Of a stretch of DNA of 21,308 nucleotides, positions 13,434 to 20,398 are shown one piece after another (positions within the stretch are counted from its first letter, which is position 1; each line of letters starts with the position of its first letter). Source of the DNA: Bryobacteraceae bacterium (GTDB lineage Bacteria; Acidobacteriota; Terriglobia; Bryobacterales; Bryobacteraceae); assembly GCA_030036985.1 (NCBI GenBank), contig JASHSD010000906.1, positions 1 to 21,308 of the forward strand. The letters run 5' to 3'. The position numbers and the translations under genes were made by a program. The notes under the pieces were generated by a model, which did no database searches, was not told the origin of the DNA, and worked only from the letters and a program-made list of their open reading frames with translations.

Positions 13434-14762
13434 ATGGCCAAGCCACGCTGGCGCCGCGACCCGATGGACAGCATGATTGAATCCGCCCTCGATCCGGGGA
13501 GCTACATCGGTTGGAACGAGGGTTGTGACTTCCTTTCCGGCCTCCACCGTTGTGAAAGCGAGATTGCGAAATTGACTGTGTCCGATCCCGCGCGCGCTCT
13601 CGCATTGTACGAGACATTCCTCGCCGGCTGCTACGCGAAGGCGGAGGAGGTCGACGATTCGGATGGCGAGTTTGGAACCTTCGCCGGCGGCCTCTTTCGC
13701 GGGTGGGTTCTGGCGCGGCAAGCATCCGGCGCCGATTGCGGCGAGACGGCTCGGCTCCTGCTGAAGTGGATGGACGACGACGATTACGGATTCGCCAGCG
13801 ATATCGAGCGCTCGCTGGCGAAGGCCCTCGACAGGAAGGGTCTGGAGGCCTTCGAACGCGAAGTGCGGGCGCGCTTTGACAAAGCGAGCGCCACGACGCC
13901 TCGTTCCGGTTACTTTCGCGATCACTGGGGCAGGGTGCTGAAGACGATTTACGCGCAGCGGCGGAATATTGCGAAGTATCTCGACGTAGCCGAGCGGCAA
14001 AGGATCACCCAAGCCGATTGTGAGGCCGTCGCCATCATGTTCGAAGCGAAACGCAGGCCCGCGGATGCTCTTGCGTGGGCCGAACGCGGGCTCGCGATGG
14101 GCAAGCCGCGCGATTTCGTCCGTGGCGCGAGCTACAAGCTGAGTGACATGCGGCGAGGTTTGCTGGTCAAGCTCGGACGCGGGGCGGAGGCGCTGGATTC
14201 CGCATGGGCCGACTATGAGGCCGAACCCAACAAGTTCACTTACGAGGAACTTCTTCGCCGCGTTCCGAAGGCGCAGCGCAAGGCATGGCACGAGAAGGCA
14301 ATGGCCACGGCGGAGAATGCCGACCTGCGCGACGCGATTGAGTTATGGCTCGGCGCGAAGGAAATCACGCGCCTGGCCGAGCGGCTCGACCGCGCCCGCG
14401 ACTCGGAGTTGGAGGGGTTGAGCCACTACGTTACCGAACCCGCGGCCGAGCGGCTCGCCCGTAGTCACCCGGCAATTGCGGCAAAGGTCTTCCGCGCGCT
14501 CTGCATTCGGATTGTCGATGCCGGCAAGAGCAAATACTACTATGAGGCGCTGGCCAACCTTGAGAAAGCCCGGGATTGCTATCTGAAAGCCGGACTCGAT
14601 GCGCAGTGGAACGCGTTGGTCGCCCAGATCCGTCGCGAACACCATCGAAAGTCGGGCTTCATGCCTGGCCTTGAGCGGATCGCCGGCGGCACGAAATCCG
14701 GCAAAGAGCCGTCGTTCCTCGATCGGGCGCGGGGCCGCTGGGCGGGGCGGAGCAGGTTGTGA
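13434..14762 (+). CDS. DUF6880-like helical-repeat protein
   Basis: A 442-residue soluble protein with no signal peptide. Its text matches what I know as DUF6880: SGLHRCESEIAKL near the start, ALALYETFLAGCYAKAEEVD, DSDGEFGTFAGGLFRGW, then a long series of TPR-like helical pairs (ALAWAERGLAMGKPRDFV, LVKLGRGAEALDSAW, FEREVRARFDKAS). DUF6880 regions are often found fused to, or beside, SWIM zinc-finger domains. Here a SWIM-SNF2 protein is encoded divergently 82 bases away, which fits. The end has a basic region. A scaffold or adaptor role with the SWIM protein is plausible but not shown. The 3' end stops six bases before the convergent DUF2293 gene. Confidence 0.7.
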   Translation: MAKPRWRRDPMDSMIESALDPGSYIGWNEGCDFLSGLHRCESEIAKLTVSDPARALALYETFLAGCYAKAEEVDDSDGEFGTFAGGLFRGWVLARQASGADCGETARLLLKWMDDDDYGFASDIERSLAKALDRKGLEAFEREVRARFDKASATTPRSGYFRDHWGRVLKTIYAQRRNIAKYLDVAERQRITQADCEAVAIMFEAKRRPADALAWAERGLAMGKPRDFVRGASYKLSDMRRGLLVKLGRGAEALDSAWADYEAEPNKFTYEELLRRVPKAQRKAWHEKAMATAENADLRDAIELWLGAKEITRLAERLDRARDSELEGLSHYVTEPAAERLARSHPAIAAKVFRALCIRIVDAGKSKYYYEALANLEKARDCYLKAGLDAQWNALVAQIRREHHRKSGFMPGLERIAGGTKSGKEPSFLDRARGRWAGRSRL

Positions 14763-14768
14763 CGGCCG

Positions 14769-15638
14769 CTATGGGTCCCGATTCCTCCATGCCTCCAGAA
14801 TCGACTGCACCCGATCGGCGACGCGCTGCCGGGCAAGTTGGCGATTCATGCCGTCTGCCAGGAGTTCATTGTACCCGGTGTGCTTGTGACGGACCGCCGC
14901 CGTTACGGCAGCCGTAAGGGCGCCCTTGTCCAGATTCCGGCCGGCGGAAGTTCGCCCCACTCGACCGCTGTTTCGTACGGCGGTGTGCGCGGCGATGGCC
15001 TTCGCCTCTCCGGGAGGACAGCGCGGAAAGAGATTCTCAATCTGCGCGGTCATGCGGGCGATCAGCTCGCGATCCTGTTCGCGCCGCTTGCCCGCTGCAA
15101 TGGCCCGGGCTTTCGCCCGCTCGCCAGCATCCTCCAGGCACTCTTGTTCCGCTTTTTCCAACGCGGCTTTCTCCACCAGAACGCCCTGCCGTTCATAGCG
15201 CCCGCGCGATCGGCTGAAACGCACGACCACGGCGCTCCGCTCGCTGTAACGCGTGGAGCGGCGAGTCAGCGCCGTATCGCCGGCCGGAAGAAATTCGAGA
15301 TCGTCAAGCCGCGCGCACGGCAGGCACAATGGCTGCTCCGCCTCCATAATCAGGAAACTGCCTTGCGGGAGATCGGCGCCGCATTCCGAGCAGGCGGAGT
15401 CGCGCAGAATTTCGAAAACAACCGGCTGAGCGGGCTGGCCGAGCTTCTCCGTGAGGCGCTCCTGTTCGCGCTCCGACAGGGCGGGGGAGACATAGTGGGT
15501 CCGGTATATCTTCTCGATGTCCGGATCGCCACCTGTACTGAACCGAAGGTTCACCTCCCCGGCCGGCGTGCTCCGCAGGTAAGGGGTCTCGCTCGGTTTC
15601 AGACCCTTTTCCAAAGCCCACTCGTGGAAGGTCGCCAT
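14769..15638 (-). CDS. DUF2293-domain protein with zinc ribbon
   Basis: A 289-residue cytoplasmic protein. Residues 83-108 hold two Cys pairs (CSEC, C83/C86, and CLPC, C105/C108), a treble-clef or zinc-ribbon-like motif. The C-terminal third (about 190-287) is DUF2293: MTAQIENLFPRCPPGEAKAI, HTAVRNSGRVGRTSAGRNLD, AVTAAVRHKHTGYNELL. A charged helix-rich middle links them (ALEKAEQECLEDAGERAKAR). The function of DUF2293 is unknown; the zinc-binding part and basic content suggest nucleic-acid or protein contact. ATG 15638 is preceded by AAGGA. It starts 15 bases after the 70-residue gene, so the two form a transcription unit. It converges on the DUF6880-like gene. Confidence 0.8.
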   Translation of the reverse strand: MATFHEWALEKGLKPSETPYLRSTPAGEVNLRFSTGGDPDIEKIYRTHYVSPALSEREQERLTEKLGQPAQPVVFEILRDSACSECGADLPQGSFLIMEAEQPLCLPCARLDDLEFLPAGDTALTRRSTRYSERSAVVVRFSRSRGRYERQGVLVEKAALEKAEQECLEDAGERAKARAIAAGKRREQDRELIARMTAQIENLFPRCPPGEAKAIAAHTAVRNSGRVGRTSAGRNLDKGALTAAVTAAVRHKHTGYNELLADGMNRQLARQRVADRVQSILEAWRNRDP

Positions 15639-15653
15639 CGCTTCCGAAATCCT

Positions 15654-15863
15654 TCAAGGACTTCCCTGGATCATTTGTTCGAGGAAATCGATTCTTCCTT
15701 TCCGCCACTGCTGGACTTGAACCGGCAACAGCATCCGCGCCCCGGTAAGGATATCGATTGGAGTGACGTATTGATTCCGGGCCAGCGCCGCCGCCGCTGC
15801 GGCGACCACCCGGTTCCTCAGTTCCTCGCGCCGATCGCGGTGCGCTCCGTGCGCTGCGTTCAT
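15654..15863 (-). CDS. small conserved-looking protein upstream of DUF2293
   Basis: A 69-residue protein from ATG 15863 (TTG 15866 would add one residue). It has a basic start (MNAAHGAHRDRREELRNRVV) then AAAAAALARNQYVTPIDILT and GARMLLPVQVQQWRKGRIDF-LEQMIQG. The 'LARNQYVTPIDxLTGxxLLxPxxVxxWRKGRI' pattern is one I recall from short uncharacterised proteins that sit next to DUF2293 genes. It is likely helical and DNA- or partner-binding by its basic WRKGR motif, but this is a guess. Downstream spacing of 15 bases supports co-expression with the DUF2293 gene. Confidence 0.6.
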   Translation of the reverse strand: MNAAHGAHRDRREELRNRVVAAAAAALARNQYVTPIDILTGARMLLPVQVQQWRKGRIDFLEQMIQGSP

Positions 15864-15901
15864 CAAAGTTGCCGCCCGAAATCAGGATACCTTCGTGAAG
15901 G

Positions 15902-16330
15902 CTATTTTGGTGGCGGCGGGCCGGAAGGAACGAAATATGCACCAAGCCCGGAGGCCGAACCCGCCATCAGCTTCCTGCCGTCCGGCAGCGTTATTTCGCG
16001 GGCATGCGCCAATGCCGACCCATCCCTGGCGCGCCATCCGAAAACGGTGATGACGTCTCCCGGTTTGACCGTGTCGTCCTTATTCCAGCCCAGGCGGACC
16101 AGGACATTCGGCGGGAACGCTTCGAACGTCCAATGCTCCACGTTTGCCTGGCTGACAGTAACGTCGACATAAAACTGAACGTGCGGATTCTCCCAGTCCA
16201 GCTTCGTCAGCACACCCTGCAGGGTGACAGGTTTCTTCGAATCGTATTCGGCTTCGAAGGAGTGATGCGCCCAGCCCAGCGACGCAAGCAGAATCACTCC
16301 CAGGCACACCCTTGAGGCGATACTCGTCAT
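15902..16330 (-). CDS. DUF6152-family secreted protein
   Basis: A 142-residue exported protein. A signal peptide (MTSIASRVCLGVILLASLGWA) ends just before the family's hallmark HHSFEAEYD, after which comes KPVTLQGVLTKLDWENPHVQ and FYVDV. Further conserved parts are WTFEAFPPNVLVRLGW, VKPGDVITVFGWRARDGSAL and ALAHAREITLPDGRKLMAGS. This is the normal layout of DUF6152, a periplasmic beta-barrel-like (OB-type) family frequently found beside PQQ dehydrogenases and secreted unknowns in Acidobacteria. Its function is not known. The gene is divergent from the START-like gene, with 89 bases between their starts. Confidence 0.85.
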   Translation of the reverse strand: MTSIASRVCLGVILLASLGWAHHSFEAEYDSKKPVTLQGVLTKLDWENPHVQFYVDVTVSQANVEHWTFEAFPPNVLVRLGWNKDDTVKPGDVITVFGWRARDGSALAHAREITLPDGRKLMAGSASGLGAYFVPSGPPPPK

Positions 16331-16419
16331 ATCGATATTGAACTCGCGCCGGCGCGCCAGGTCGCGGCTTTTAACGACCTGAATCCCTTTGGTCCCGCAA
16401 TTGCATTTCGATCACTGTG

Positions 16420-17232
16420 ATGAGTTTCCGGGCCGAAATCCTGATTTTGGTTCTCATCTGTCCGGCGGCCCTGATGTCAGCCGAATTGAAGCCCGTCACC
16501 TTGAAGGCATGGAACGAGTATGTTCAGGCGGCGGAATCGCGGATGCAAAACAACGAAGCCCGCGGAATTTCATGGCTGGAAGACGATACAGGCCGGCGCC
16601 AACGGCTGCGCGGCGGAGAGATCCTGGCGGCGCCCCTCGACGGAAAACCTTCCCGCGCCGTGCCGCACGGCGTGATTCACGATTGGGTCGGCGCGGTTTT
16701 CGTCCCCGGAGCGTCGTTGGACGACGTGCTCGCCGTCATTCAGAATTACGACGAATACGCGAAATATTATGGACCTGCGATCCGTACATCGAAACTCCTG
16801 TCTCGCGATAATGGCGTCTGGTTGTTCCGGCTTCAGTATGTTCAGAAGGCTGTTTTCGTGACGGTGGCGCTCGATGTCAGGTACAAAGCGCGCTTCCGCA
16901 GGATTGACTCGAGGCACGGGTATTCCATCGCGCAAAGCACCTCGATCCGGCAGATTCAGAACTACGGCGAACCGGATGAATGTGAGCTGCCTGCGGATCA
17001 GGGAAGCGGCTATCTGTGGCGAGCCGCGAGCTTACTGCAATTCAATGCGGACGATGGCGGCGTGTATGTCGAGCGGGAGAACATGGCGTTGAGCCGCGGT
17101 GTTCCGGTGGAGCTGCGGTGGATCGTCGATCCCTTCGTTCAACGTCTATCGAAGGAACTGATGACCGGCTGGCTCGCCCGGACTCGCAGCGCCGTGGTAG
17201 CGGCGCAAAGCCACGCGCCGGCGGGCGCCTGA
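16420..17232 (+). CDS. secreted START/SRPBCC-like protein, function unknown
   Basis: A 270-residue exported protein from ATG 16420 (an adjacent GTG 16417 would add one Met). A signal peptide precedes AELKPVTLKAWNEYV. Residues 70-235 have the look of a START/polyketide-cyclase-like fold: GVIHDWVGAVFVPGASLDDV, LAVIQNYDEYAKYYGPAIRT, then strand-rich segments with VALDVRYKARF and VYVERENMALSRGVP, and a closing helix. The LAVIQNYDxYxxxY motif is typical of SRPBCC lipid- or ligand-binding proteins. No catalytic residue can be named. It may bind a hydrophobic ligand in the periplasm. It ends five bases before the convergent PQQ dehydrogenase. Confidence 0.6.
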   Translation: MSFRAEILILVLICPAALMSAELKPVTLKAWNEYVQAAESRMQNNEARGISWLEDDTGRRQRLRGGEILAAPLDGKPSRAVPHGVIHDWVGAVFVPGASLDDVLAVIQNYDEYAKYYGPAIRTSKLLSRDNGVWLFRLQYVQKAVFVTVALDVRYKARFRRIDSRHGYSIAQSTSIRQIQNYGEPDECELPADQGSGYLWRAASLLQFNADDGGVYVERENMALSRGVPVELRWIVDPFVQRLSKELMTGWLARTRSAVVAAQSHAPAGA

Positions 17233-17236
17233 ACGC

Positions 17237-18838
17237 CTATTGCCGCAGCGCATACACAAACAAAGCGCTGCCCGCGTCCACAGCGACGTATTGACGGTTG
17301 TTCACCATGTAGCTCATCGGTCCGCTGTTGATCTGGCCGCCCAGCGAAGCCTTCCACAGAAGGTTTCCGTTCCTGCCGTCGAGCGCATAGAAATAGCCTT
17401 CGCGCCCGCCGCTGAATACCAGATCCGAAGCCGTCGACAGCACACCGGCCCATGTGATGTCGGTCATCTTGTACTCCCACCGTTTTTCGCCGGTCTTCGG
17501 ATCGATGGCCCGGACGAAACCGAAACCCTCCGCCTCGGTTTTGAAGTCGGGTATCAGATTCGGTTGCGCCATGGGCGTGTTGCCGGTGGAACGTCCGAAT
17601 CCGTTGTTCTTTGCCACCATCGTGCCGCTGTTCTCCCAGCCCGGGATATAAAACAAGCCGGTGTGCGGGCTGAACGAAGGCGGATACCAGTTGGTCGCGC
17701 CCAGGCCGTTCGGCTGCACGAGCACGGGGACGGCGCTGTCCTGTTGTCCTGGAGTACGGATCGGCCGGCCCTTCTCATCGAAGCCGGTCAACCAGTTCGC
17801 TTTGGCGAACGGCTTGCCCAAAAGGAATTGACCGGTGGTCCGGTCCAGCACGTAAAACAGGCCGTTGCGGTTCGCCCACAGCATCACCTTGCGGGGCTTT
17901 CCCTGAAACTGGATGTCCGCTAATACGGGAACCTGAGTGGAGTCGTAATCCATCGTGTCGTGCGGCGTGAATTGGTAATACCATTTCAGCTTCCCGGTAT
18001 CCGCGTCGAGCGCGACGACACAGTCGCTGTACAGGTTGTCGCCGAGGCGAACGTCGCCATTGGTATCGGGAGCCGGATTCCCAATGCCCCAGTAGGTGAG
18101 ATTGGTTTCGGGGTCGTATGCGCCGGTGTTCCAGACGGCGGCGCCGCCGGTCTTCCAGGAATCGCCCGACCAGGTTTCATGACCCGGCTCGCCCGGTCCG
18201 GGGATGGTGTGGAAGCGCCAGGCTTGCTTTCCGGTTTTTGCATCGTACGCGGCGATATAACCGCGGATGGGGCCGTCGCCGCCGGCCGTGCCGACGATCA
18301 CCTTGTCTTTGACGATCAGCGGCGCGTGAGTGATGGCGTAACGGTCGGCGGCGGTTCCGACGGTCGTGTTCCAAAGGATCTTGCCGTTCCTGGCGTCGAT
18401 GGCAAGGAGGTGAGCGTCGAGAGTTCCCATGTAAAGGGTGTCGCCCAGAATGGCAAGCCCGCGGTTGACGCGCCCGCAGCAGACGCGCGTTTCCGGCGCC
18501 GGCGTATAGTCAAGGCTCCAGAAGATGCGTCCGGTCGCGGCGTCGAGGGCATAGACATCGTTGGGCGCCTGGATGGTATAGAGAACGCCGTCCACCACGA
18601 GCGCCGTGGCCTCGAATTTTTCAATCGATTTCGCCTGCCAGACCCACTGCAGTTCCAGGTTTTTGACATTGCCCGGCGTGATCTGCGTCAGCGGGCTGAA
18701 GCGCCGGCCATCGACCGTTCCCGAATATGTGAGCCAGTTCTGGGGTTCCCGTTCGGGATGGAGCAGGCGATCGAAAGCCACACCCTGACCCCAAAGGGAT
18801 CCCGCGACGGACAACAGCAAAAGTGAACGCCAGTGCAT
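17237..18838 (-). CDS. PQQ-dependent alcohol dehydrogenase (methanol/ethanol family)
   Basis: A 533-residue periplasmic quinoprotein with a signal peptide (LLLLSVAGSLWG) and an eight-bladed propeller of tryptophan-docking blades (for example ALDAATGRIFW, AIDARNGKILW, AYDAKTGKQAW, ALDADTGKLKW). Adjacent cysteines 120-121 (RVCCGRV) form the ring seen in methanol dehydrogenases. GPGEPGHETWSGDSW and GIGNPAPDTNG (N254) match PQQ and metal ligands. The catalytic aspartate lies in PHDTMDYDS; D297-Y-D299 is the pattern tied to lanthanide-dependent members, whereas calcium enzymes usually lack the second Asp. Where calcium enzymes have Glu there is D188. There is no C-terminal haem domain, so electrons probably go to a separate cytochrome c, for which the divergent gene at 19056 is a good candidate. 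Confidence 0.9.
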   Translation of the reverse strand: MHWRSLLLLSVAGSLWGQGVAFDRLLHPEREPQNWLTYSGTVDGRRFSPLTQITPGNVKNLELQWVWQAKSIEKFEATALVVDGVLYTIQAPNDVYALDAATGRIFWSLDYTPAPETRVCCGRVNRGLAILGDTLYMGTLDAHLLAIDARNGKILWNTTVGTAADRYAITHAPLIVKDKVIVGTAGGDGPIRGYIAAYDAKTGKQAWRFHTIPGPGEPGHETWSGDSWKTGGAAVWNTGAYDPETNLTYWGIGNPAPDTNGDVRLGDNLYSDCVVALDADTGKLKWYYQFTPHDTMDYDSTQVPVLADIQFQGKPRKVMLWANRNGLFYVLDRTTGQFLLGKPFAKANWLTGFDEKGRPIRTPGQQDSAVPVLVQPNGLGATNWYPPSFSPHTGLFYIPGWENSGTMVAKNNGFGRSTGNTPMAQPNLIPDFKTEAEGFGFVRAIDPKTGEKRWEYKMTDITWAGVLSTASDLVFSGGREGYFYALDGRNGNLLWKASLGGQINSGPMSYMVNNRQYVAVDAGSALFVYALRQ

Positions 18839-18874
18839 GCACCACAGAATACACCTCCATCACGACGCCAATCC

Positions 18875-18985
18875 GTGCCGATCCGCGACTGTGCCGATCC
18901 GCGACTGTGCCGATCCGCGACCGTGCCGACCCGCGACCATTCCGACGCGCAACCGTTCCGGCCCCGACCATTCCGAGCCGCGACC
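18875..18985. repeat. 16-bp tandem repeat array (about seven units)
   Basis: Units of GTGCCGATCCGCGACT or close variants run from 18875 to 18985: three near-identical copies (18875-18922), then diverging copies at 18923, 18939, 18955 (15 bp) and 18970. There are no unique spacers, so this is a minisatellite and not CRISPR. It lies in the 217-base divergent region between the PQQ dehydrogenase and the cytochrome c gene and may contain or disturb their promoters. Confidence 0.85.
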
Positions 18986-19001
18986 GCGAGGGAGCGGTCG
19001 C
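18980..19001. repeat. hairpin GCGACCGC / GCGGTCGC at the end of the repeat array
   Basis: An 8-bp perfect inverted repeat with loop GAGGGA. The sequence GACCGCGAGGGAGCGGTC resembles a dispersed palindrome I associate with acidobacterial and planctomycete genomes. It ends 55 bases before the cytochrome c start. Confidence 0.6.
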
Positions 19002-19055
19002 CGGGAATCACGAAGTCACGGTCTCGCGACAAAAGCTGTGTAAGATAGTTCTGCA

Positions 19056-19583
19056 ATGTGGATAAAGTTCGTGATGGTTCCGATTCTGGCGGCTGGAGCG
19101 TTGCCGGCGCAATCGGGCGGCGACCCCGCGAACGGCAAGCTGATCTTCGAAGGTAAAGGGAATTGCATAAGCTGCCATCGCATCAAGGGAAACGGGTCCC
19201 GTTTCGGTCCCGATCTGAGCGAAATCGGCGCGCGCACGCCCGAGCAACTCCAAACCTCAATCCTCGATCCCGACGCGGAAATCGCGCCGGCCAACCGCAT
19301 CTATCGGGTGGTCTCAAAGAACGGGACAACGACCGTTGGCCGGCTTCTAAACGAGGACACCTTCAGCGTGCAGATGATCGACAAGACCGAGCGGCTGCGC
19401 TCTTTCCAGAAGGCGGACCTGCGTGACTACGGGTTTGAGGCACACTCGCCTATGCCCTCGTTTAAGGACAAGCTCACTGCGCAGGAAGTCGCCGACGTCG
19501 TCGCGTACCTCAGCACCTTCAAGCCCCCTCCCGGCGCGCGCGGAAGAGGTGGACGAGGCCCAGCGGCGCCCGCCCCTCACTGA
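19056..19583 (+). CDS. secreted c-type cytochrome (haem-binding domain like TIGR02603)
   Basis: A 175-residue exported monohaem cytochrome c. The signal peptide ends near ALPAQS. The haem motif is CISCH (37-41) and the likely axial Met is M133 in SPMPSF. The middle follows the 'fGPDLSeIGaR...LqtSILDPdaeI' and 'VVSKNGTTTVGRLLNEDTFS' pattern of the Planctomycetes/Verrucomicrobia-type haem-binding domain, and the C-terminus closes with LTAQEVADVVAYLSTF. It ends in a Pro/Gly/Arg-rich tail (GRGGRGPAAPAPH). The probable role is to accept electrons from the divergently encoded PQQ dehydrogenase. The start is ATG 19056; ATG 19074 is an alternative with a shorter signal. Confidence 0.88.
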   Translation: MWIKFVMVPILAAGALPAQSGGDPANGKLIFEGKGNCISCHRIKGNGSRFGPDLSEIGARTPEQLQTSILDPDAEIAPANRIYRVVSKNGTTTVGRLLNEDTFSVQMIDKTERLRSFQKADLRDYGFEAHSPMPSFKDKLTAQEVADVVAYLSTFKPPPGARGRGGRGPAAPAPH

Positions 19584-19638
19584 TTGCCGCTTGACCGCGG
19601 CTTCGGTCCGGGTATATGCTTCGCCTGGAAACAAAGCC

Positions 19639-20349
19639 ATGAAATGCGCCGCCGTTCCTCTCCTTCTCATTACTGCGCTGACTGCGTTCGCGCAGACGAA
19701 TCCAGCCATCCCGCGTATGCCGGATGGCCATCCGAACCTGCAGGGCGTGTGGCAGCATCCTTACGTACCCGACATGTCGAAAGACGGCGCGAATCAGAAG
19801 GGCGCGGGCGAACTGCCTTATACCCCGGCGGGGGCCGACAACTTCAAGAACTACGATGTATCGAAGTTCGATTACACCGGCCACTGTCTGCCCTTCGGGC
19901 TGCTGCGGTCGATGAATGTCGGAGGGTACCCGATTCAGATCATGCAGAACCCGGAGTATCTTGCATTCCTGTTTGAGCAGAACACGTGGTTCAACGTGGT
20001 TTATATGGACGGGCGGCCGCATCCGAAGGACCTGGAGCCGACCTGGTTCGGGCACTCAATCGGGAAGTGGGACGGAGACACGCTCGTCATCGATACCGTG
20101 GGATTCAACGGCAAGACGCGACTCGACACGCTGGGGCATCCGCTTTCCGATCAGCTGCATGTGATCCAGCGGCTGACGTTGAAAGACGCCGATCACATCA
20201 ACTATGAGGTGACGATCGACGATCCGAAGTTCTACACCCGGCCGTGGAAGAACACGCGGACTTATTGGAGGTTGCCGCACGGCCAGGAGCTGATCGAATA
20301 TTCCTGCGAAGAGAATAATCGCGATCTGACCGAAGGCCACCTGAAATGA
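19639..20349 (+). CDS. secreted protein of unknown function, 'PDGxPxLxGVW' type
   Basis: A 236-residue exported protein from ATG 19639 (MKCAAVPLLLITALTAFAQ signal). It has PRMPDGHPNLQGVWQHPY near the start, then GHCLPFGLLRSMNVGGYPIQ, QNPEYLAFLFEQNTWFNVVY, DGRPHPKDLEPTWFGHSIGK, WDGDTLVIDTVGFNGKTRLD and TIDDPKFYTRPW, ending with ELIEYSCEENNRDLTEGHLK. These blocks recur in an abundant acidobacterial family of secreted proteins usually found near PQQ dehydrogenases and DUF6152 genes. The family has no established function. The frame is open upstream to 19423 but there it overlaps the cytochrome gene. The gene starts 55 bases after the cytochrome stop and may be co-transcribed with it. Confidence 0.75.
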   Translation: MKCAAVPLLLITALTAFAQTNPAIPRMPDGHPNLQGVWQHPYVPDMSKDGANQKGAGELPYTPAGADNFKNYDVSKFDYTGHCLPFGLLRSMNVGGYPIQIMQNPEYLAFLFEQNTWFNVVYMDGRPHPKDLEPTWFGHSIGKWDGDTLVIDTVGFNGKTRLDTLGHPLSDQLHVIQRLTLKDADHINYEVTIDDPKFYTRPWKNTRTYWRLPHGQELIEYSCEENNRDLTEGHLK

Positions 20350-20353
20350 AATT

Positions 20354-20390
20354 GCCCGCGGGAGCCCAAACCTTGAGGGCTGCCGCGGGC
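20354..20390. terminator. strong hairpin between convergent genes, probable bidirectional terminator
   Basis: Arms 20354-20367 and 20377-20390 pair over 14 bases with one mismatch (GCCCGCGG-N-AGCCC), around a nine-base loop. It lies between the TGA of the secreted protein gene (20347-20349) and the stop of the convergent PQQ gene (from 20399). A T-run is absent on either side. Confidence 0.7.
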
Positions 20391-20398
20391 GGTTCCGG

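Noticed and set aside
13416..14291. 291-codon minus-strand frame
   Set aside because: Antisense to the DUF6880-like gene, which has a good ribosome binding site and family-like text.
15304..15945. 213-codon minus-strand frame across the DUF2293 start and small protein
   Set aside because: Overlaps both genes in a different frame. Its text is low-complexity, and I found no evidence that it joins either gene by frameshift.
14838..16172. 444-codon plus-strand frame
   Set aside because: Antisense to three genes (DUF2293, the small protein and DUF6152); it crosses their boundaries without any domain.
17960..18826. 288-codon plus-strand frame
   Set aside because: Antisense to the PQQ dehydrogenase; no independent signal.
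18875..18985. Possible CRISPR array
   Set aside because: Repeats are directly adjacent with no unique spacers and no cas gene is nearby; it is a tandem minisatellite.
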